From positions 10,531,983 through 10,595,982 of the forward strand of contig NC_087077.1 of assembly GCF_026151205.1 (NCBI RefSeq): a stretch of DNA of 64,000 bases, given 5' to 3'. A program made the translations under genes and the position numbers. The notes below the pieces were generated by a model. That model ran no database searches and had not been told where the DNA came from. It saw only the letters and a program-made list of their open reading frames with translations. The stretch's first letter is position 1. Each line of letters opens with the position of its first letter. The stretch is from Bolinopsis microptera. Its lineage: Eukaryota > Ctenophora > Tentaculata > Lobata > Bolinopsidae. Below, piece by piece: positions 11,883 through 26,000 of the stretch.

Positions 11883-13972
11883 TCAATCAGAGGCTAAAAG
11901 TCTTAAATTGTACAAATCGTCTGTATTTACAAAAGAAATGTTCCTACTACCTAAATCAAATTTAATAGTCCTAAGCAAGTTCGACTGGTGTCTGCCTACT
12001 CTACCCTTTTTAGTACTCTGACTCTCTACTGCAAAGTGTAATGCAAGCTGTGCAGGTGAGTTGTTATCACTGCGAAGGACATGTCCGAGCATCCTCCATT
12101 GTGCGCATGCAACACGCTCACTGAGTGGAACCACTTCACATATCTTGTAAAGGGTGTCGTTTTTGATTATATTAGGGTAAGTCATTCTGATGATTTGCCT
12201 CAGATGCTTTCTGTGGCAAATATCCAGTTTACTCAGTAGCTGCTTTGAAGCAGCCCAGCAGCTACAATTATACATTAAGACGGAGACCACCTGGGCTTCG
12301 TAAATCTTAAGTCTGGTCTTAAGAGGTATGCGTTTACCTTGTTCCCAAACTTTCTTGTAGGTTTGGAAAGCAAGATTTGCCAGAATACATTGTCTTTTTA
12401 TGTCCTCGTTGCAGCACAATTTGGAACCAAGTGAGATAGATGATCTCCAGGGCTCTCTTCCTCGAAGTGGCTCTCCTTTGTCATCAACTTCGTTCTTCTC
12501 GGCCAGATAGATATGTGTGAACTCTGTTTTTGATTTGTTGACAAAAAGATTCCACTCCTCCAATATCTCCTTGCATATTGGTAACATGGACTCCAAATTC
12601 TTTTTATCCTCATCTGTGAAGTCTGCGTCGTCTGCGTACTCCCACTCAAGAGATAGCAGGTTTTCAGCAAACGGAGGGTTGGGTCTTAGATAAGACATAA
12701 AGGCACGAAGGTGGTAAAGTGCGCCAGCCAAATAAAGGGTGAAAAGGTTTCCAGACAAACTATCACCTTGAAACGCACCTATCGTGACAATGAACTCCCC
12801 TGATACGGTAGACCTCACTTTAATCTTCAGTTTGGTACATGATAGTAGGTACCTTACCAGTCGGATGTCGTCTTCACTACAACCAGCATCAGCAAGAAGT
12901 TCTAGCAAAACTGATCTCTTAATGGTGTTGAATGCAGATGACATATCAATACCCATTTTGTGTAGAGACCAGCGTTTCTCCTTCACACCTGAAACTAGGA
13001 TCCATTGTGTCCAAACAATATTTGCACAGCTATGGCCAGGCTTGTAGGCATTTTGCCTGGAAGGTCCTGTGTACTGAGAAACTTGTCTTTGAATGCGTCT
13101 TTAAGGACTATCATGGACAATGTTTTGTGTTCGTATTATATTAGAGCTTTAGCCACAGGTAGGTTAGTCTGCACGGACCCCACATTTTCAATTCCTTGTT
13201 TAACTAGCCGTACAGCAAGGATATCCACTGTGCTCACCAGGTTAGGCACATAACCAACACTACCCTGCTAAAGTTAGCTATATACTATAGTTTCTCGAAA
13301 GTATTTCCTTGTATTTGACTTTCGTCAAGAAAGTACTCTTACTTTCGGTTCAGATGTTATATAAGCTAGCCTTTATGTGGTCCGCAGGGTAGAGGAACCG
13401 CCACACACTTCTCACCCAGCTACGAATGAAATGTATTGTGTTTGTATATTAGAGCTTTAGCCACAGGTAGGTCTTCCTGGTGCCGTTTAAATATCTTCCT
13501 GGTGCCGTTTAAAAGACAAAGAGGGCGCAGACTTTTTAAAGGTCCACCAGGTTTTTGCAGTGGGGTAAGGAATCCTTCAGTGAATGAAGGTACATGTTCA
13601 TGACGTTCAAAGGATTGATTGGTCAGCTGTGCAAATGTAGAATAGAAAATAGGTGGGGAGTGTTTAAGGAATTCGTTAGGAATACCGTCAGGACCAACAG
13701 CCTTACCATTTCTTAGCTTTTTGGCAGCTTGTTCCACTTCAAAGGTCTTTTGGATTAGTAGGACTGTAACAATTAATAATTCTGATATAACAAGGTGGTT
13801 TGTTTACCCAATTAGACTTTAGTTTAACGTCCATGTAAACGACTCTGTCACTGATCTGATGATGTGATAAAACACTGTCCATAAAACGCTTGTTAACAAC
13901 AAAACCAAGACGATGATGACCGGGAAGTGTTGTTTCCAAGAATTCACGAGTTTTGGTTTCTTGTAAGGCCAA
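11883..13972 (-). pseudogene. APE-class LINE, deleted and frameshifted
   Basis: Read on the minus strand, 13972-13739 gives the end of an exonuclease/endonuclease/phosphatase domain (ALQETKT, RIINCYSPTNP). 13737-13420 gives the start of the RT (LRNGKAVGPDGIPNEFLK, FLTPLQKPGGP). 12986-11883 gives RT motifs DMSSAFNTIKR, GAFQGDSLS and the YADDADFTDE box, then the thumb and C-terminal region (WAASKQLLSKLD, RMLGHVLRSDN). The endonuclease-RT spacer is deleted, and an insertion or duplication between 12986 and 13420 repeats TTAGAGCTTTAGCCACAGG. It lacks the endonuclease N-terminus. Inactive. Confidence 0.8.
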
Positions 13973-14200
13973 AATATCTAAATCGTATCTGTTGATGTCC
14001 TCTGCAACAAGATGTAAAAATAATTTTAGTACAGTGATATTTCTTTTTTTGCCATTTTATTACACCTTTAAGACATCAATGATAGTTCGAAAATTTTGTG
14101 TGAAGATCAATATTTCCACCTGGACTAAATTCTTCTGACTTTTTCGAAGTTATCCAGTCATTTAATACTTTCAACACTACTATATAACAAATAATTTGAG

Positions 14201-14905
14201 TGCAGTATCATTTGTCGCAAGAAATCAGAATAATCAGAAACTATTTGGAACTCCCAAAAACTGTCTATTATCCAGTCATCATACAGCTCCTCTTTAGTTG
14301 AAATACTACTTTACTTACTTGTACTTAAAAAGGTCTCCTCCTAATCGTTGGAGTGGCCTGCACCACATAGTAACTCTTTTTTGTTACTTTGTGATGTTTC
14401 TGCAGCAAATTTTTAGAGAGGAGAAGTTGCCAGCATCTCGCACCCGGTTTTTTATCGACCTTTGCCTGTGTAGATCCATAGTGTTTTGTTGCACGTCATC
14501 TGTTTAAACTGGAGTCACCCAGGACAGATTACAATGCTTAATAGTAGCACCTCGAAAAGGATGTGATTCTTCATCACGCACTATGGTCATCGGAATAGGA
14601 GAGGTTATTGGTTACACGATCACTATTCCCTGAGATTAAAAATAATCTCTTGCCACCAAGTTAGTTGAAATAGATTCTGAAATTCCATCTGTCATCCAAG
14701 GATTGTTAATTGGATTTCTTTTGGAGACTTTGGGTTTTTCGAAACTTGGTATATCTGTGACATCAGAAAGTATGCCCTGAGAATAACAGTCCCCTAATGA
14801 GTTGGTGGGATATTGTATTTCTCCACCCTTACTTGGTCAAGATGTGTTTCTTTAGAGATCAACTTTCTCACTGAGGAAGCATGCTTGTGTATTTGCAGTA
14901 AGAGG
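14201..14905. other. No gene recognised; inverted LINE-end copy
   Basis: 14331-14362 is an inverted copy of the LINE 3' end at 11092-11123. The rest is non-coding as far as I can see. Confidence 0.4.
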
Positions 14906-16563
14906 CTACGGGTATATGACCCCCAGAATATAGGTCGTTTTTTGAGCACTTAGAAACAGGTGTTAAAACTACTTCTAAGCATGTTTAGGGCTGTAAATAT
15001 GTACATAATAACCCTTTAAATGTTTCTTGGGTAGTTGAAAATAATTTTTAGGTTTTTAAGTGTACTTTTTTTTCACCTGTAAAAATACCATTTTTTAACA
15101 GGGCCCCCAGAATATAGGTCCAAACATCTGTTCCTAAGTTGTTCTAAAATTGTCACAGACAGTTATATGCAGTCAGAATATGTTGCTGAGACTGTATTGA
15201 TGATGCCAATGGCTCCAGATACTAAATTGAAATGGTTTAGAGTATACTTAATAGCAAAAAATCAAAAACTACGGCCCCCAGAATATAGGTATGCAAAAAT
15301 CGTCTTCAAATACTCCACCTTCATACATTTTGATGATGCCATCTCTTCAGCATATGTTCTTTAACTGTTTCTCATCACTACCCCACATTCCTTAATGCTC
15401 AGGGTGACAGAGAAAATGCAGAATCTTGGTCGCTATTTTTTTTTTAAAACCTATATTCTGGGGGCCATATACCCGTAATGAGTAAAATCTTTAATTTTAC
15501 TTGTTAAAAAGCTTTCATGCACTCATTTAGTAGGGATCTTAACTAAATACTTAAATAAGATTGAAGGAGTGTCCCTAGATATGATTGAGGGGGGCTGTTT
15601 TTATCTGTATCAATACAATGTGCACCTCAATGACTGTAAATCAGACATTTTTGGCCGCCAAATTTTTTTAAAGGCCTAACTCAAAATTCTGTCCCAAAAC
15701 TTAAGGTCATGAGACAATTCTACGTTGATTCTGAAAATTTCATGTGAAAATATTGAAACCCTATTGAGTTCTATTGTTTTGAGCGAAGTCAGTTTGAGAT
15801 ATGGGCGATTTTGTTCATTTTTTGCGATTATTTGAACACAGAATCCACAGTTAGGTAGATATTGAGCTGATAATCATAGAGAATGTGTAATATATGCTTA
15901 CCTTCCATATAAAGTTGGTTTCATTCAAAAATATTGATATTTGACCAATTTATGGACCGAAATCGATCAAATTTGGTGCGTATGCCCAAATATGGGCATA
16001 TGGTTTTTGTTTTTATCCCATAACTCGGCCAATTTTTATCCAATTTTGATAAAACTTGATATGTGGGTTCAGGAGACTAGTAGCTACAAGTAGAGCATCC
16101 CAAAGCATGGTTTTGGGCATGTTCAGGGTTTTTGACCAACCTATATTCTGGGGGTCGTATAGACCTATATTCTGGGGGCCCGTAAAATTGTGGTGGCCAT
16201 AACTTTTTTCCAAATTGTCAGTTTGCAGATGTCTCGATGAAAAGATAGCTTAAAATAATACTTATACTCATACCAGTAGTCTTAATGGCATGTGTTGGAC
16301 AGATTTTTGTCATGACAATTTTTCGCCATATTTACCCCTCTAGAAAATGACAACATCGTTTAAATCTTTCGCTGTCATGACCAAATATACCAAAATACCT
16401 CATGTAGGTCCAAAATTTTTATCCAGAAACATAAGTTACATGTTTTACTCCAACCTAGCAGTAACAGATCCCATTAGTATCGCTTATCTTGGTTAGAACT
16501 GTATCCACTAACATGACCTATATTTTGGGGGCCACCTATATTCTGGGGGCCATATACCCGTAG
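14906..16563. mobile_element. TIR element with reiterated CCCCCAGAATATAGGT motif
   Basis: The ends are inverted: CTACGGGTATATG at 14906 and CATATACCCGTAG ending 16563, each followed inward by CCCCCAGAATATAGGT or its complement. The 16-bp motif recurs in both orientations at least eight times (near 14919, 15102, 15274, 15450, 16140, 16163, 16507, 16530). A full copy of the right terminus also sits at 15449-15477, so the element is either two nested copies or has an internal end. No transposase frame is visible, so it is non-autonomous. Confidence 0.75.
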
Positions 16564-17018
16564 TTTATTCTGTAGTTCTTCTAATTGAGAAACAGCATGG
16601 GTAGGCTTATATTCATATCATGAGCCCAATCTCCTCCTTCCTATAGAGCTACCTTAACATAAGTTAATTTATAGTTTATGTCTGATGTGGCAGTTCTACA
16701 GTCGATACATCTTACGATGAGCATTGGACGGGTTTGGCAAATTTTATATTTCGAATCACTTCGTCGTAAGACGCGATTACAAATTTATATATTTCACATC
16801 GTGATGCTATGCTTTTTCAGCACTCGTTCCGCGCGCGCGGATAGCGCAGCTGTGTAGAACAGGCCATATATTATTGCCCTCGCGATATATTTACTATTGG
16901 AATACATTATTATATGAAGTAAGATTGCAGGCCGAGCTTATCTTAATCTCCAACGATATATAACTTAGTATTATTTACAGAACCTGTATTTCGACTAAAA
17001 CTCAAAATATCACATAGG
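16564..17018 (+). promoter_or_regulatory. Upstream region and splice acceptor of the first ADAR-like gene
   Basis: It contains a CG-rich patch near 16830 (TTCCGCGCGCGCGG) and then TATTATTTACAG ending at 16980, a good splice acceptor 38 nt before the ATG at 17019. The transcript therefore either has an upstream non-coding exon or receives a trans-spliced leader. No TATA box is assigned. Confidence 0.4.
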
Positions 17019-20000
17019 ATGTCTGGAACATATCCGAATCCGGCAAACAGCATCTACTCCTCAACTTATGGAGATGTAAGAAACTACTCTCAAGCTCCAA
17101 CCTACACAGCGTACAACGCTCCCAACTCCTTCCAGAGTGTCGCCTACCCCACCCAACCAGCCTCCTACTCCACCCAGCCAGCCTCACATCCCACAAACCC
17201 TACATCCTACTCCACCCAAACACAAGCCTACCAGATCTACAGCGATGCTACTGCAACTACTTCCCCTTCTTACGGTGAAACTCTGGCAGGATATAAACCT
17301 ATCACTGGAGAAGCGTTGGATTTGCCAGGCCAATCTGGTTCTACTGCAAAACGTGGTGGATTTAGCAGTCGTGCTCCTTTCCCTAGCTTTCGTCAAAGGA
17401 GGTTTTGAGAGAGAAATTTTCGTGTTTATTTAACTGGATAACTTTTAAAACGATGTGAAATGTGCAGTTTCGTTCTTTACGATGTTCATATTCTGAATTT
17501 TATGGTGATCGCTTTGTCAGAATAAGGAAACCATTATAATAGCTTACAAAAATTCCTCAGGGGAAATATGGGCGGTGGAGGAAAGTGGCCGATCAGGAAG
17601 AAAGCAACACCTCGTCCCTTTTCGTGTGCTAAACTCCATCCTGTAGCAGCTCTCAAACACTTTCATCCAAAAGCAGGTCAGTCACAGTCAAAATTAGTAA
17701 AAATAATACAGTTTTGCGTATTGCCATTTATCGGGGAAAAAACCTTAAAAAGTGGTCATAATGCGAAGTAATATATTATATGTGTTTCAGAGTTTACAGC
17801 AGTGTGTTCTTACCATGTACACGAAGGATCAGCTCATGTTTACAGTGTTGCTATTGAAGATGTAGTGTACCAGGGAGAGGGGACCACTAGCAAGATTGCT
17901 AAAGCTATCGCTGCTGCTAAAGCTCTAGAGGGTATTCAGGTGAGATTAAATAATGATGAAATTTGTAATTTAGACTAATTTTATGAGAGGTTTTGCCTTT
18001 ATGGTAGTAACATGTGAGTTGTTGATGAGTTGATGGTAGTTCCCGAATAGTCTATTATTGTCTATAGTAAACTGCTCCAGTAAATTACAAAGGTTTAACC
18101 GTATAATACCTTCCCCGCCAGGCACTTGATCACGACAAAGTACAAGTAGTAGCAGACTACCAGAAACAGAAGGATGAGGTGCTGAAGAGGATCCAGGAGT
18201 GGCAACACAACCACGCAGCCAGTGAGGGGAAGAAGAAGAGGAAGAAGAGTAAGAAGGAGGAGGAGGGAGGGCAGCAGGCTGAGAGTAAGCCAGACGAAGT
18301 GGAGCAGCCTGCTTTTAAAAAGGTGATTTTCTTGGAATTAGTGGTTTCCGAAAAGGTGGTTAACAACCTTTTTATGATGTCTTAAGGCTAATTTTTTTCC
18401 AGCGATAAATAATATCTGTGGTAAACTGCAGTTTTTTTAGTAGGTTTAAAACCGTAGCCTTTGACAGTGAAATTGTGCAGAGGTGTTTAGCATTGTAAAA
18501 CCGCTCGAGGTTAATCATAATTCGTCTCGATAGGAAAGTATTGTTTCGTTATTGTTATCAAAGTTTGTGTGTCGGATCATCGTCAAAGTATAGGTAGATA
18601 TAAGGCATCATGGTTTTAGGTTGGTATTAGTTTTATTACAGACTCCTGGTGTTTCTAAGCAATCATTTTAATCTAGTATTTACACTACCATCAGATTAAA
18701 AGTGAAGCTGTACCCGATGGTGCTCAAATTGGACCTATACAACCAACCGAGAATCTAGCAACAGCTGAACAGGAGAATCCAGGAACTGAGCTACCGGGCG
18801 ACAACATGAACTCTGCCTCTCAGGTAGAAACTTGTTAACTTTTATCCAACTCACGTTCAAACTTGGTGAAAGGTACTTAAGTGTACAGTCCCATTAACCA
18901 GCTTGTGTTGTATCGTTACGATTTATCACCACACTTCATAATTTGTGATCTGAAAGATGGTGATGTTTAAAATGTTGACTAAAGCTTGGTTTTTACAGGA
19001 AGGATGTCCTGTGAGGGATTACGGTCAGTTGCTTCAGAGATACGGTCCTAACATAACCGAGGAGTTCTCTGAGCATCAGGTTATTATCCTTTATCTTTAA
19101 CCTAAATTATTGTTATAATAATTTGTTATAATTTATTGGTTTTTTAGTGCAGACTTCTGAGGGATCCTTCGAATATCATTAAAACCAGGCCGTTTCAGTT
19201 ACGTTTCAGGTGAACGCTTAATTAGAGCTTCGCTAACGTCGATTCTAGGCTCAAGTCAAATGATAAATTAACTATTCTCAGGACCAAGGAGTTAGGTTCA
19301 GCTGCACCCTGACTATCCAGAGTTTCCAGTTCACTGGTCAGAACACCAGTAAGAAGAAGGCTAGAAACGAAGCTGTTAGGCTGGCATTCCTCGCGTTTGA
19401 GGCTACACCTCCACCTGTGGTCAATGTTAAGCGGGAGAGGGTTAAGAAAGGTTCGAGCTAGTATTTTATTTGTAAATAGAGGTTGAACCAGCGGTTGCTT
19501 AAAAATGTATGGTACAAAAATGGGTGCACCGGTCGTTTCTTCGAAAGGGAAATAAGAAAGTACAATGGAACTGACTGTTAACGTTAAACTGTGATTGTCT
19601 TTTCAATGGTTGCGACTAATCCTTCCTAATTCACGCTTTATATCCAACAGTTTCCAAAAAGTTTAAGATGCTACAGCCGGTCGACTTTCCAGACATGTTA
19701 GCTGAAAAATGTTGGAATTTTGCCAGCGAACACTTGGCACGAGTCCAAGGACCCTATAAACATCTCAAGAACCTTGTATTTGTAGTAAAGGTTTGTGTAA
19801 ACTCTGCATTGTGTTGTTTGCCTGATAATTGGTTGCCATGGTGAATGGCTGTGTGTTGCCATGGTTACCGTCAGGTTTCAACATCTCGTTGTTTACACAG
19901 AGCAATCCAGAAAGTTCGGAGAATTGAAATATGATGAATTTAGTCTGATAGGAACGATCTGAAAGTGTTTTCCGTTTTTCATGGACGTAATTATATGCCG

Positions 20001-23000
20001 GATTATTGCGTCTCCGCATCGTTTCTATCAGATTGAAATTCATCTCAGTAACTTTGAAAGTATTCTGTAATCAACTTTCCTGTCAGATGGAGGGTGAGGA
20101 AAGTATTGAGAACTGTGAAGTGGTGTCCTTCGGGCACGGTACACGACTTATTAAAATGGAAAACCTCAAACATGACGGGACTGTCGTTGATGATTGTACT
20201 GGTAGGAACCCTTTACATGAACTAATTGTATCGAGTTTTATTCATCATACCGTTAATGTAGAATTTTCATCATCGATCAATTTGGATCATCCCCAAAGCT
20301 CTTAAGCTTCCGCAAAATGTTATTTAGTTTGTTTCACATGACTTACCTTCGCAGGGGACAGCTTAGCCCTGCGAGGTTTAAGACGGTACCTGATCACTCA
20401 GCTTGAAGCCTGTGTCAAGGAGGAACCTTCTGTTTACCAGGCAGCTGACAACAACAAGTACACTGTCAGTATTTTAAATTTCTCTTGTCATTATCATAAT
20501 TCATATTAATATTATAGATTTCGCTACATTTCCATATTAATTAGATTATTTATTTGGAAGGTACACGCCTTAAGAATAGAAATAAGTCACGAAAGACACA
20601 ACTATACATAGATTCTTGACATGTTTATTTTCCCAGATAAGAGATGGGGTACAGTTTATCTTCTACTCAACCAACTGTCCTAATGGTGACTGCAGAACCT
20701 TTAATTTGTTCCACCGCGTTCCCAGATTCAAGAGGTCAGTGTCCACGGACACCACCGGAGAACCTGGACAAGAGTCACTTGATCAGGAGAGCATTGCTAA
20801 GGTCGAGGAAGACGAGGTTAAGGAAAACGAAGTTATGGAGGATAAAGAGGTTACGGAGAATGTGGTTGTTGACACTGAGATAAATGTTGAGGTACCGATG
20901 AGTGATAAAGAGGAGAAAGGAGGGCAGGAGAACTCGTCTGCTGAACAGAATACTGATGACGGTGCTTCAAATAAAGATAATGCCAGTCCAGCGAAATCTA
21001 GCAGGTTAGAAAACAGAACCATAATTTTTACTAACATACAGATGTAGATTGTAGATGCTTACATTTAATCCAATTTATATCAACAAATCGTAAATATTAC
21101 AGTGCGAGTTTAAATTGACAGTGGAGTTAAAAATGTTGTCAGTTGAACTTTCTAACTATTACTCTATTAGCTTCATGTTTGAGTCAGTTCTTTTCATAAA
21201 AAAGCACAATATTGAAAATATTGAAGACAAGAAAACCGTCCTCAGGCGGGGTGGGTTCAATCCAAACTACAGAAGGAGAGTAAGGAACTTTGAAGGGAAG
21301 ATAACGTATGCTAAGAAGGATGATACAGAGGGATCCAGAGAACAGATCAGTTTATTCGAGGAGGAGTCTTCTCACTGCATTGTCTCTCCAAGGTACTTAC
21401 TAAGTCTCTATAGTTTTATAGTTTTTCTATAGTTTCTCATATAACTGACACAAATATTTATCGATAAATGTTGCATAAAATTAGACTAAATTTATTTATT
21501 TAATTATTAATTTACTAGTATATAACAATGATAATACTTTTTTAGCATTTCTTTAACTAACTTTGATAAGGCCTATAATACTATGATAGTATCATAGATT
21601 AAATTTTTAGCCGAATCAATCTACTGATTTGTATCATGTGTAAATATGTGTATTGTGTATAGATCATTTGAATTTAATTCTTTTAAATTTTCAGAATTTA
21701 AAAAAATATTTGCGGGGTGCCATTTCTATATGCGATGCATTCAAATTTATAAACATTTCGGGATTTTTCCGCAGTAATTACCCCATTCCTATACTACACG
21801 TAACACGCCATGTAAATATCCAGAAGGAAATAAAGTGTGAGCTAGAGGAAGCCACCGGGAAGTCACATGGTTTTATTTGTCCCACATGTAAAGCTCACTT
21901 CCTTTATGATACGTTCTTTATTGAACATGTTAAAGAACACCATCGGGATGCCAGATAGCTTATAGGAATTCTTATAACATTAACAAAGGAAGATGATTGA
22001 TTGATTTGATTCGCTCGAATAATTTGTTATATGGTTGTGTTGAAAGTATTAAAGATTTATAACTTTAAGTATAAGCTCTAATCAGCTCAATTCATAATAA
22101 TAATATCAAATACTGATAAATTTTGCTTCAAATACAGGAAACACTGAACCTCAGAACTTAACTTGTATCGTAATTAAAGAAATTGTAAGCAAAAGTAAAC
22201 TATACTCATGTACACATCAGTACAGTACACTACACATACCACATACAAATTGGGCTTATTACCTAATATTATACATTACATATAAGTATACATTAAAATA
22301 AACTCGAGCCGCGCATTCATTGACCACAATCTAAGCTATTTATACATCACATCTCTGCCAACAATCCTCGCGCGCTGTGCGAGGCTAGTCCGCTAGTTGT
22401 CATGGTAACGGACAGAAGTAAGCACTGACGACATATTTAAACCCACCTACCTCGTTCTTCAAAATCCACGTTTTTCTGCAAAAACGACCATTTATAACCT
22501 TTCAACGTTACTTTTTTTACAAAAAGTGTGAATGGAAAAATGAACTCATTTTGGATCTGCTTCTGTCGAGGACTGTATAACCCAGCTATGGGTTATTTTA
22601 ATATATTTCTATTTAAATTTGAATGTTTCCCAATTCATTAATTATTTTATAGTATTTTGTCTTTTTTTGAGTACTGTTAATAAGCTGTCGATGATATTGT
22701 CCTGCAATGGATTCCTCTGCAATTTTGTTCAGGGAATGTTTATCAAAATGGGCAACGGCCCAATAATTTAGGATATCACCAGAAGTAATAACGATTCTAA
22801 TTTTTATTCTAATCAGCAAAGTTGTTACTCCTTGTGCACTTATTTCTAGTAATTCTTTGTACAGTAAGTATAACTTCTTGAATCTGTTCACAGGAAAGAT
22901 TGCCATGTCGAATTCAGATACTACATCTGCAACCGTAACTATTAAAGAAGAAGTGAAGACTGAGATTCTTGACCATGTTATAAAGAAGGAAATAAAGTGT

Positions 23001-26000
23001 GAGCTTGAGGAAGCCACCGGGAAGTCACATGGTTTTATTTGTCCCACATGTAAAGCTCATTTCCTTTATGATACGTTCTTTATTGAACATGTTAAAGAAC
23101 ACCATAAGGAAATGGCTGATGACGATTTTAATTCTTATGAACCGCCGAGTTCTTCCGAATCATCGGATAAAAAGAACAACTCAAATGATACCCTACAAGT
23201 AGCTAAACGTTTCAAATGTGAAGTTTGCTCCTATTCTTGCTCATTCAAATCTTCATTTTTGATACATCAGAGAGTTCATACCCAAGAAAAACCTTTTAAA
23301 TGTGAAGAGTGCTCGTATACATGTTCTCGAAAAAATAATCTTGTCCAACATCAACGAATTCACACAAGGGAGAAACCCTACAAGTGTAATGAATGCCCAT
23401 ATACCTGTTCTATTAAATGTAACCTTGTCATTCATCAGCTAATTCACTCTGGTGAGAAACCCTACAAGTGCAAGGAGTGCTCATATGTTTGTTCTCGTAA
23501 AAACAGTCTAGTCAGACATGAGCTAATTCATTCTGGCGATAAACCCTACAAGTGCAAGGAATGCTCATATGCCTATTCTAGTGAAGGTAGCCTTGTCATT
23601 CATCAGCTAATTCACTCTGGTGAGAAACCCTACAACTGCAAGGAGTGCTCATATGTTTGTTCTCGTAAAAACAGTCTAGTCAGACATCAGCTAATTCATT
23701 CTGGCGATAAACCCTACAAGTGCAAGGAATGCTCATATGTTTGTTCTCGTAAATTCAATCTAGTCAGACATCAGCGTATTCACACGAGTGAAAATCCCTT
23801 TAAATGAAAGAAATGCTCATATAATGCTTGTTCTCGTAAAAACAGTCTAGTCATGCATCAGCACTTTCACACGGTTGAAAATCCTTTTAAATGCAAATAA
23901 TGCTCATATACGTCATGTTCTCAAAAGGTTCACCCTTTCCACCTTGAGCTTGTTCATTTTAGTAACGAACTCCACAAATGAACACAATGCTCGTTTTCTT
24001 TCATTTTCTTCATTTTATAAATCTACACCTATCAGAAATATATAACGATGATTTACATGGGTAAAAATATCTTTATAGTTTATATTATGCAGGAAAGTGA
24101 ATACACTTGTTCTTCTAAATCAAATCTTATAAAATACCAAGGCGAAGAAGTTCATAGTGCAAATAGACTTTTACATATAATATCGAAGAGGGATGACATT
24201 GAACTACAGTGATCCCAAATTTATTTTCCCCCAATGTCCCGCACACCCGAATCACCTCAGCAATTTCCTTTCCCTAAACAGGGCTTCAAATACATTATGT
24301 AAACAATCAAAACCCCGATTAACCACTGCCTTTTCCTTTCTCTCAAACTTTGTGGTAAATTGAGGTATTACTGTATTAACTTTTGCGAGATTTTTAGAAA
24401 GACACTAAAAGCTTTTTACCATTTACTTGAGACAGGCAATTATTGTATGACACGTGTGCTATTTAAACTACTCCCTTTAATTTCAACGTATTTTATAACA
24501 TGCAATGATTGAGGTTCTCTGCATCTGGTGGGGGCTGTTTAATTTCACAGTTTTATTTGTTAAAAATTTGTATTTAAATTTGAATGTTTTACAACTTATT
24601 CAAGGTATTATTCACTAATTTTGAGAAGAGTTTCATCTTTTGTGATTACAGTACTGTGAATGTACTGTTCATATTGCAGCAGTATATTTATTCCTGGATT
24701 ATTCTTCCTTATTTTTTGGAGTATCTTTGACAAGTTGCAAAATTACAAAATACGATTAAAGTTGTCACATCTCATTATACTCTTATTGCTAATCTATAAA
24801 ATTCAATGCTTAACCTCTTGAATCTGTCCACAGGAGAGATTGCCATGTCCAATTCAGATACTACATCTCTAACCGTAACTGTTAAAGAAGAAGTGAAGAC
24901 TGAGATTCTTGACCATGTTATAAAGAAGGAAATAAAGTGTGAGCTAGAGGAAGCCACCGGGAAGTCACATGGTTTTATTTGTCCCACATGTAAAGCTCAT
25001 TTCCTTTATGATACGTTCTTTATTGAACATGTTAAAGAACACCATAAGGAAATGGTTGATGACAATTTAAATTCTTACCGCCGAATTCTTCCGAATCATC
25101 GGATAAAGAGAATAATTCAAATAATACCCTACACGTAGCTAAACCTTTCAAATGTGAAATTTGCTCCTATTCATGCTTATTAAAATCTTCACTGAGTTCA
25201 TACCCAAGATAAACCTTTTAAATGTGAAGAGTGCTCGTATACATGTTCTCGAAAAAGTCATCTTGTCCTACATCAGCGTATTCATTCTGGTGAGAAACCC
25301 TACAAGTGTAATGAATGCTCATATGCTTGTTCTCAAAAATGTAACCTTGTCAGACATCAGCTAATTCACTCTGGCGAGAAACCCTACAAGTGCAAGGAAT
25401 GCTCATATACCTGTTCTAGTAAAGGTAACCTTGTCAGTCATCAGCGTATTCACACAAGGGAGAAACCCTACAAGTGTAATGAGTGCTCATATGTTTGTTC
25501 TCGTAAAGGTACCCTTGTTAGACATCAGCTAATTCAGTCTGGCGAGAAACCCTACAAGTGCAAGGAATGCTCATATGCTTGTTCTCAAAAATTTAGCCTT
25601 GTCCTACATCGGCGTATTCACACAAGGGAGAAACCCTACAAGTGTAATGAGTGCTCATATGTTTGTTCTCGTAAAGGTACCCTTGTTAGCCATCAGCTAA
25701 TTCACTCTGGCGAGAAACCCTACAAGTGCAAGGAATGCTCATATACATGTTCTCGAAAAAGTCATCTTGTCCTACATCAGCTAATTCACTCTGGTGAGAA
25801 ACCCTACAAGTGCAAGGAATGCTCATATGTTTGTTGTCGTAAAAACAGTCTAGTCAGACATCAGCTAATTCACTCTGGTGAGAAACCCTACAAGTGCAAG
25901 GAATGCTCATATAAATGTTATCAAAAGGGTCATCTTGTCCAACATCAACTAATTCACACTGGTGAGAAAACTTTCGAGTGCAGGGTATGCTCTTATGTTT

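Larger units (their letters stand above)
9670..14200. mobile_element. 4.5-kb element bounded by perfect 40-bp inverted repeats
   Basis: 9670-9709 and 14161-14200 are exact 40-bp reverse complements; the outer end reads CTCAAATTATTTGTTATA. A diverged copy of the same terminus lies at about 22018-22050 inside the zinc-finger cluster, so this is a dispersed family end. Between the arms are two broken minus-strand LINEs and a smaller foldback element, so the outer element is either a container for later insertions or was itself assembled from repeats. No transposase frame was found. Confidence 0.55.

Noticed and set aside
19149-19210. Extra exon of the first ADAR-like gene between exons 6 and 7
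   Set aside because: It has an acceptor and donor, but its 62 nt would break the phase; joining 19079 directly to 19282 rebuilds a normal dsRBD2.
23253-23435. Minus-strand and alternate-frame ORFs across the zinc-finger arrays
   Set aside because: They are mirror readings of the repeated finger sequence; the C2H2 frame on the plus strand explains them.
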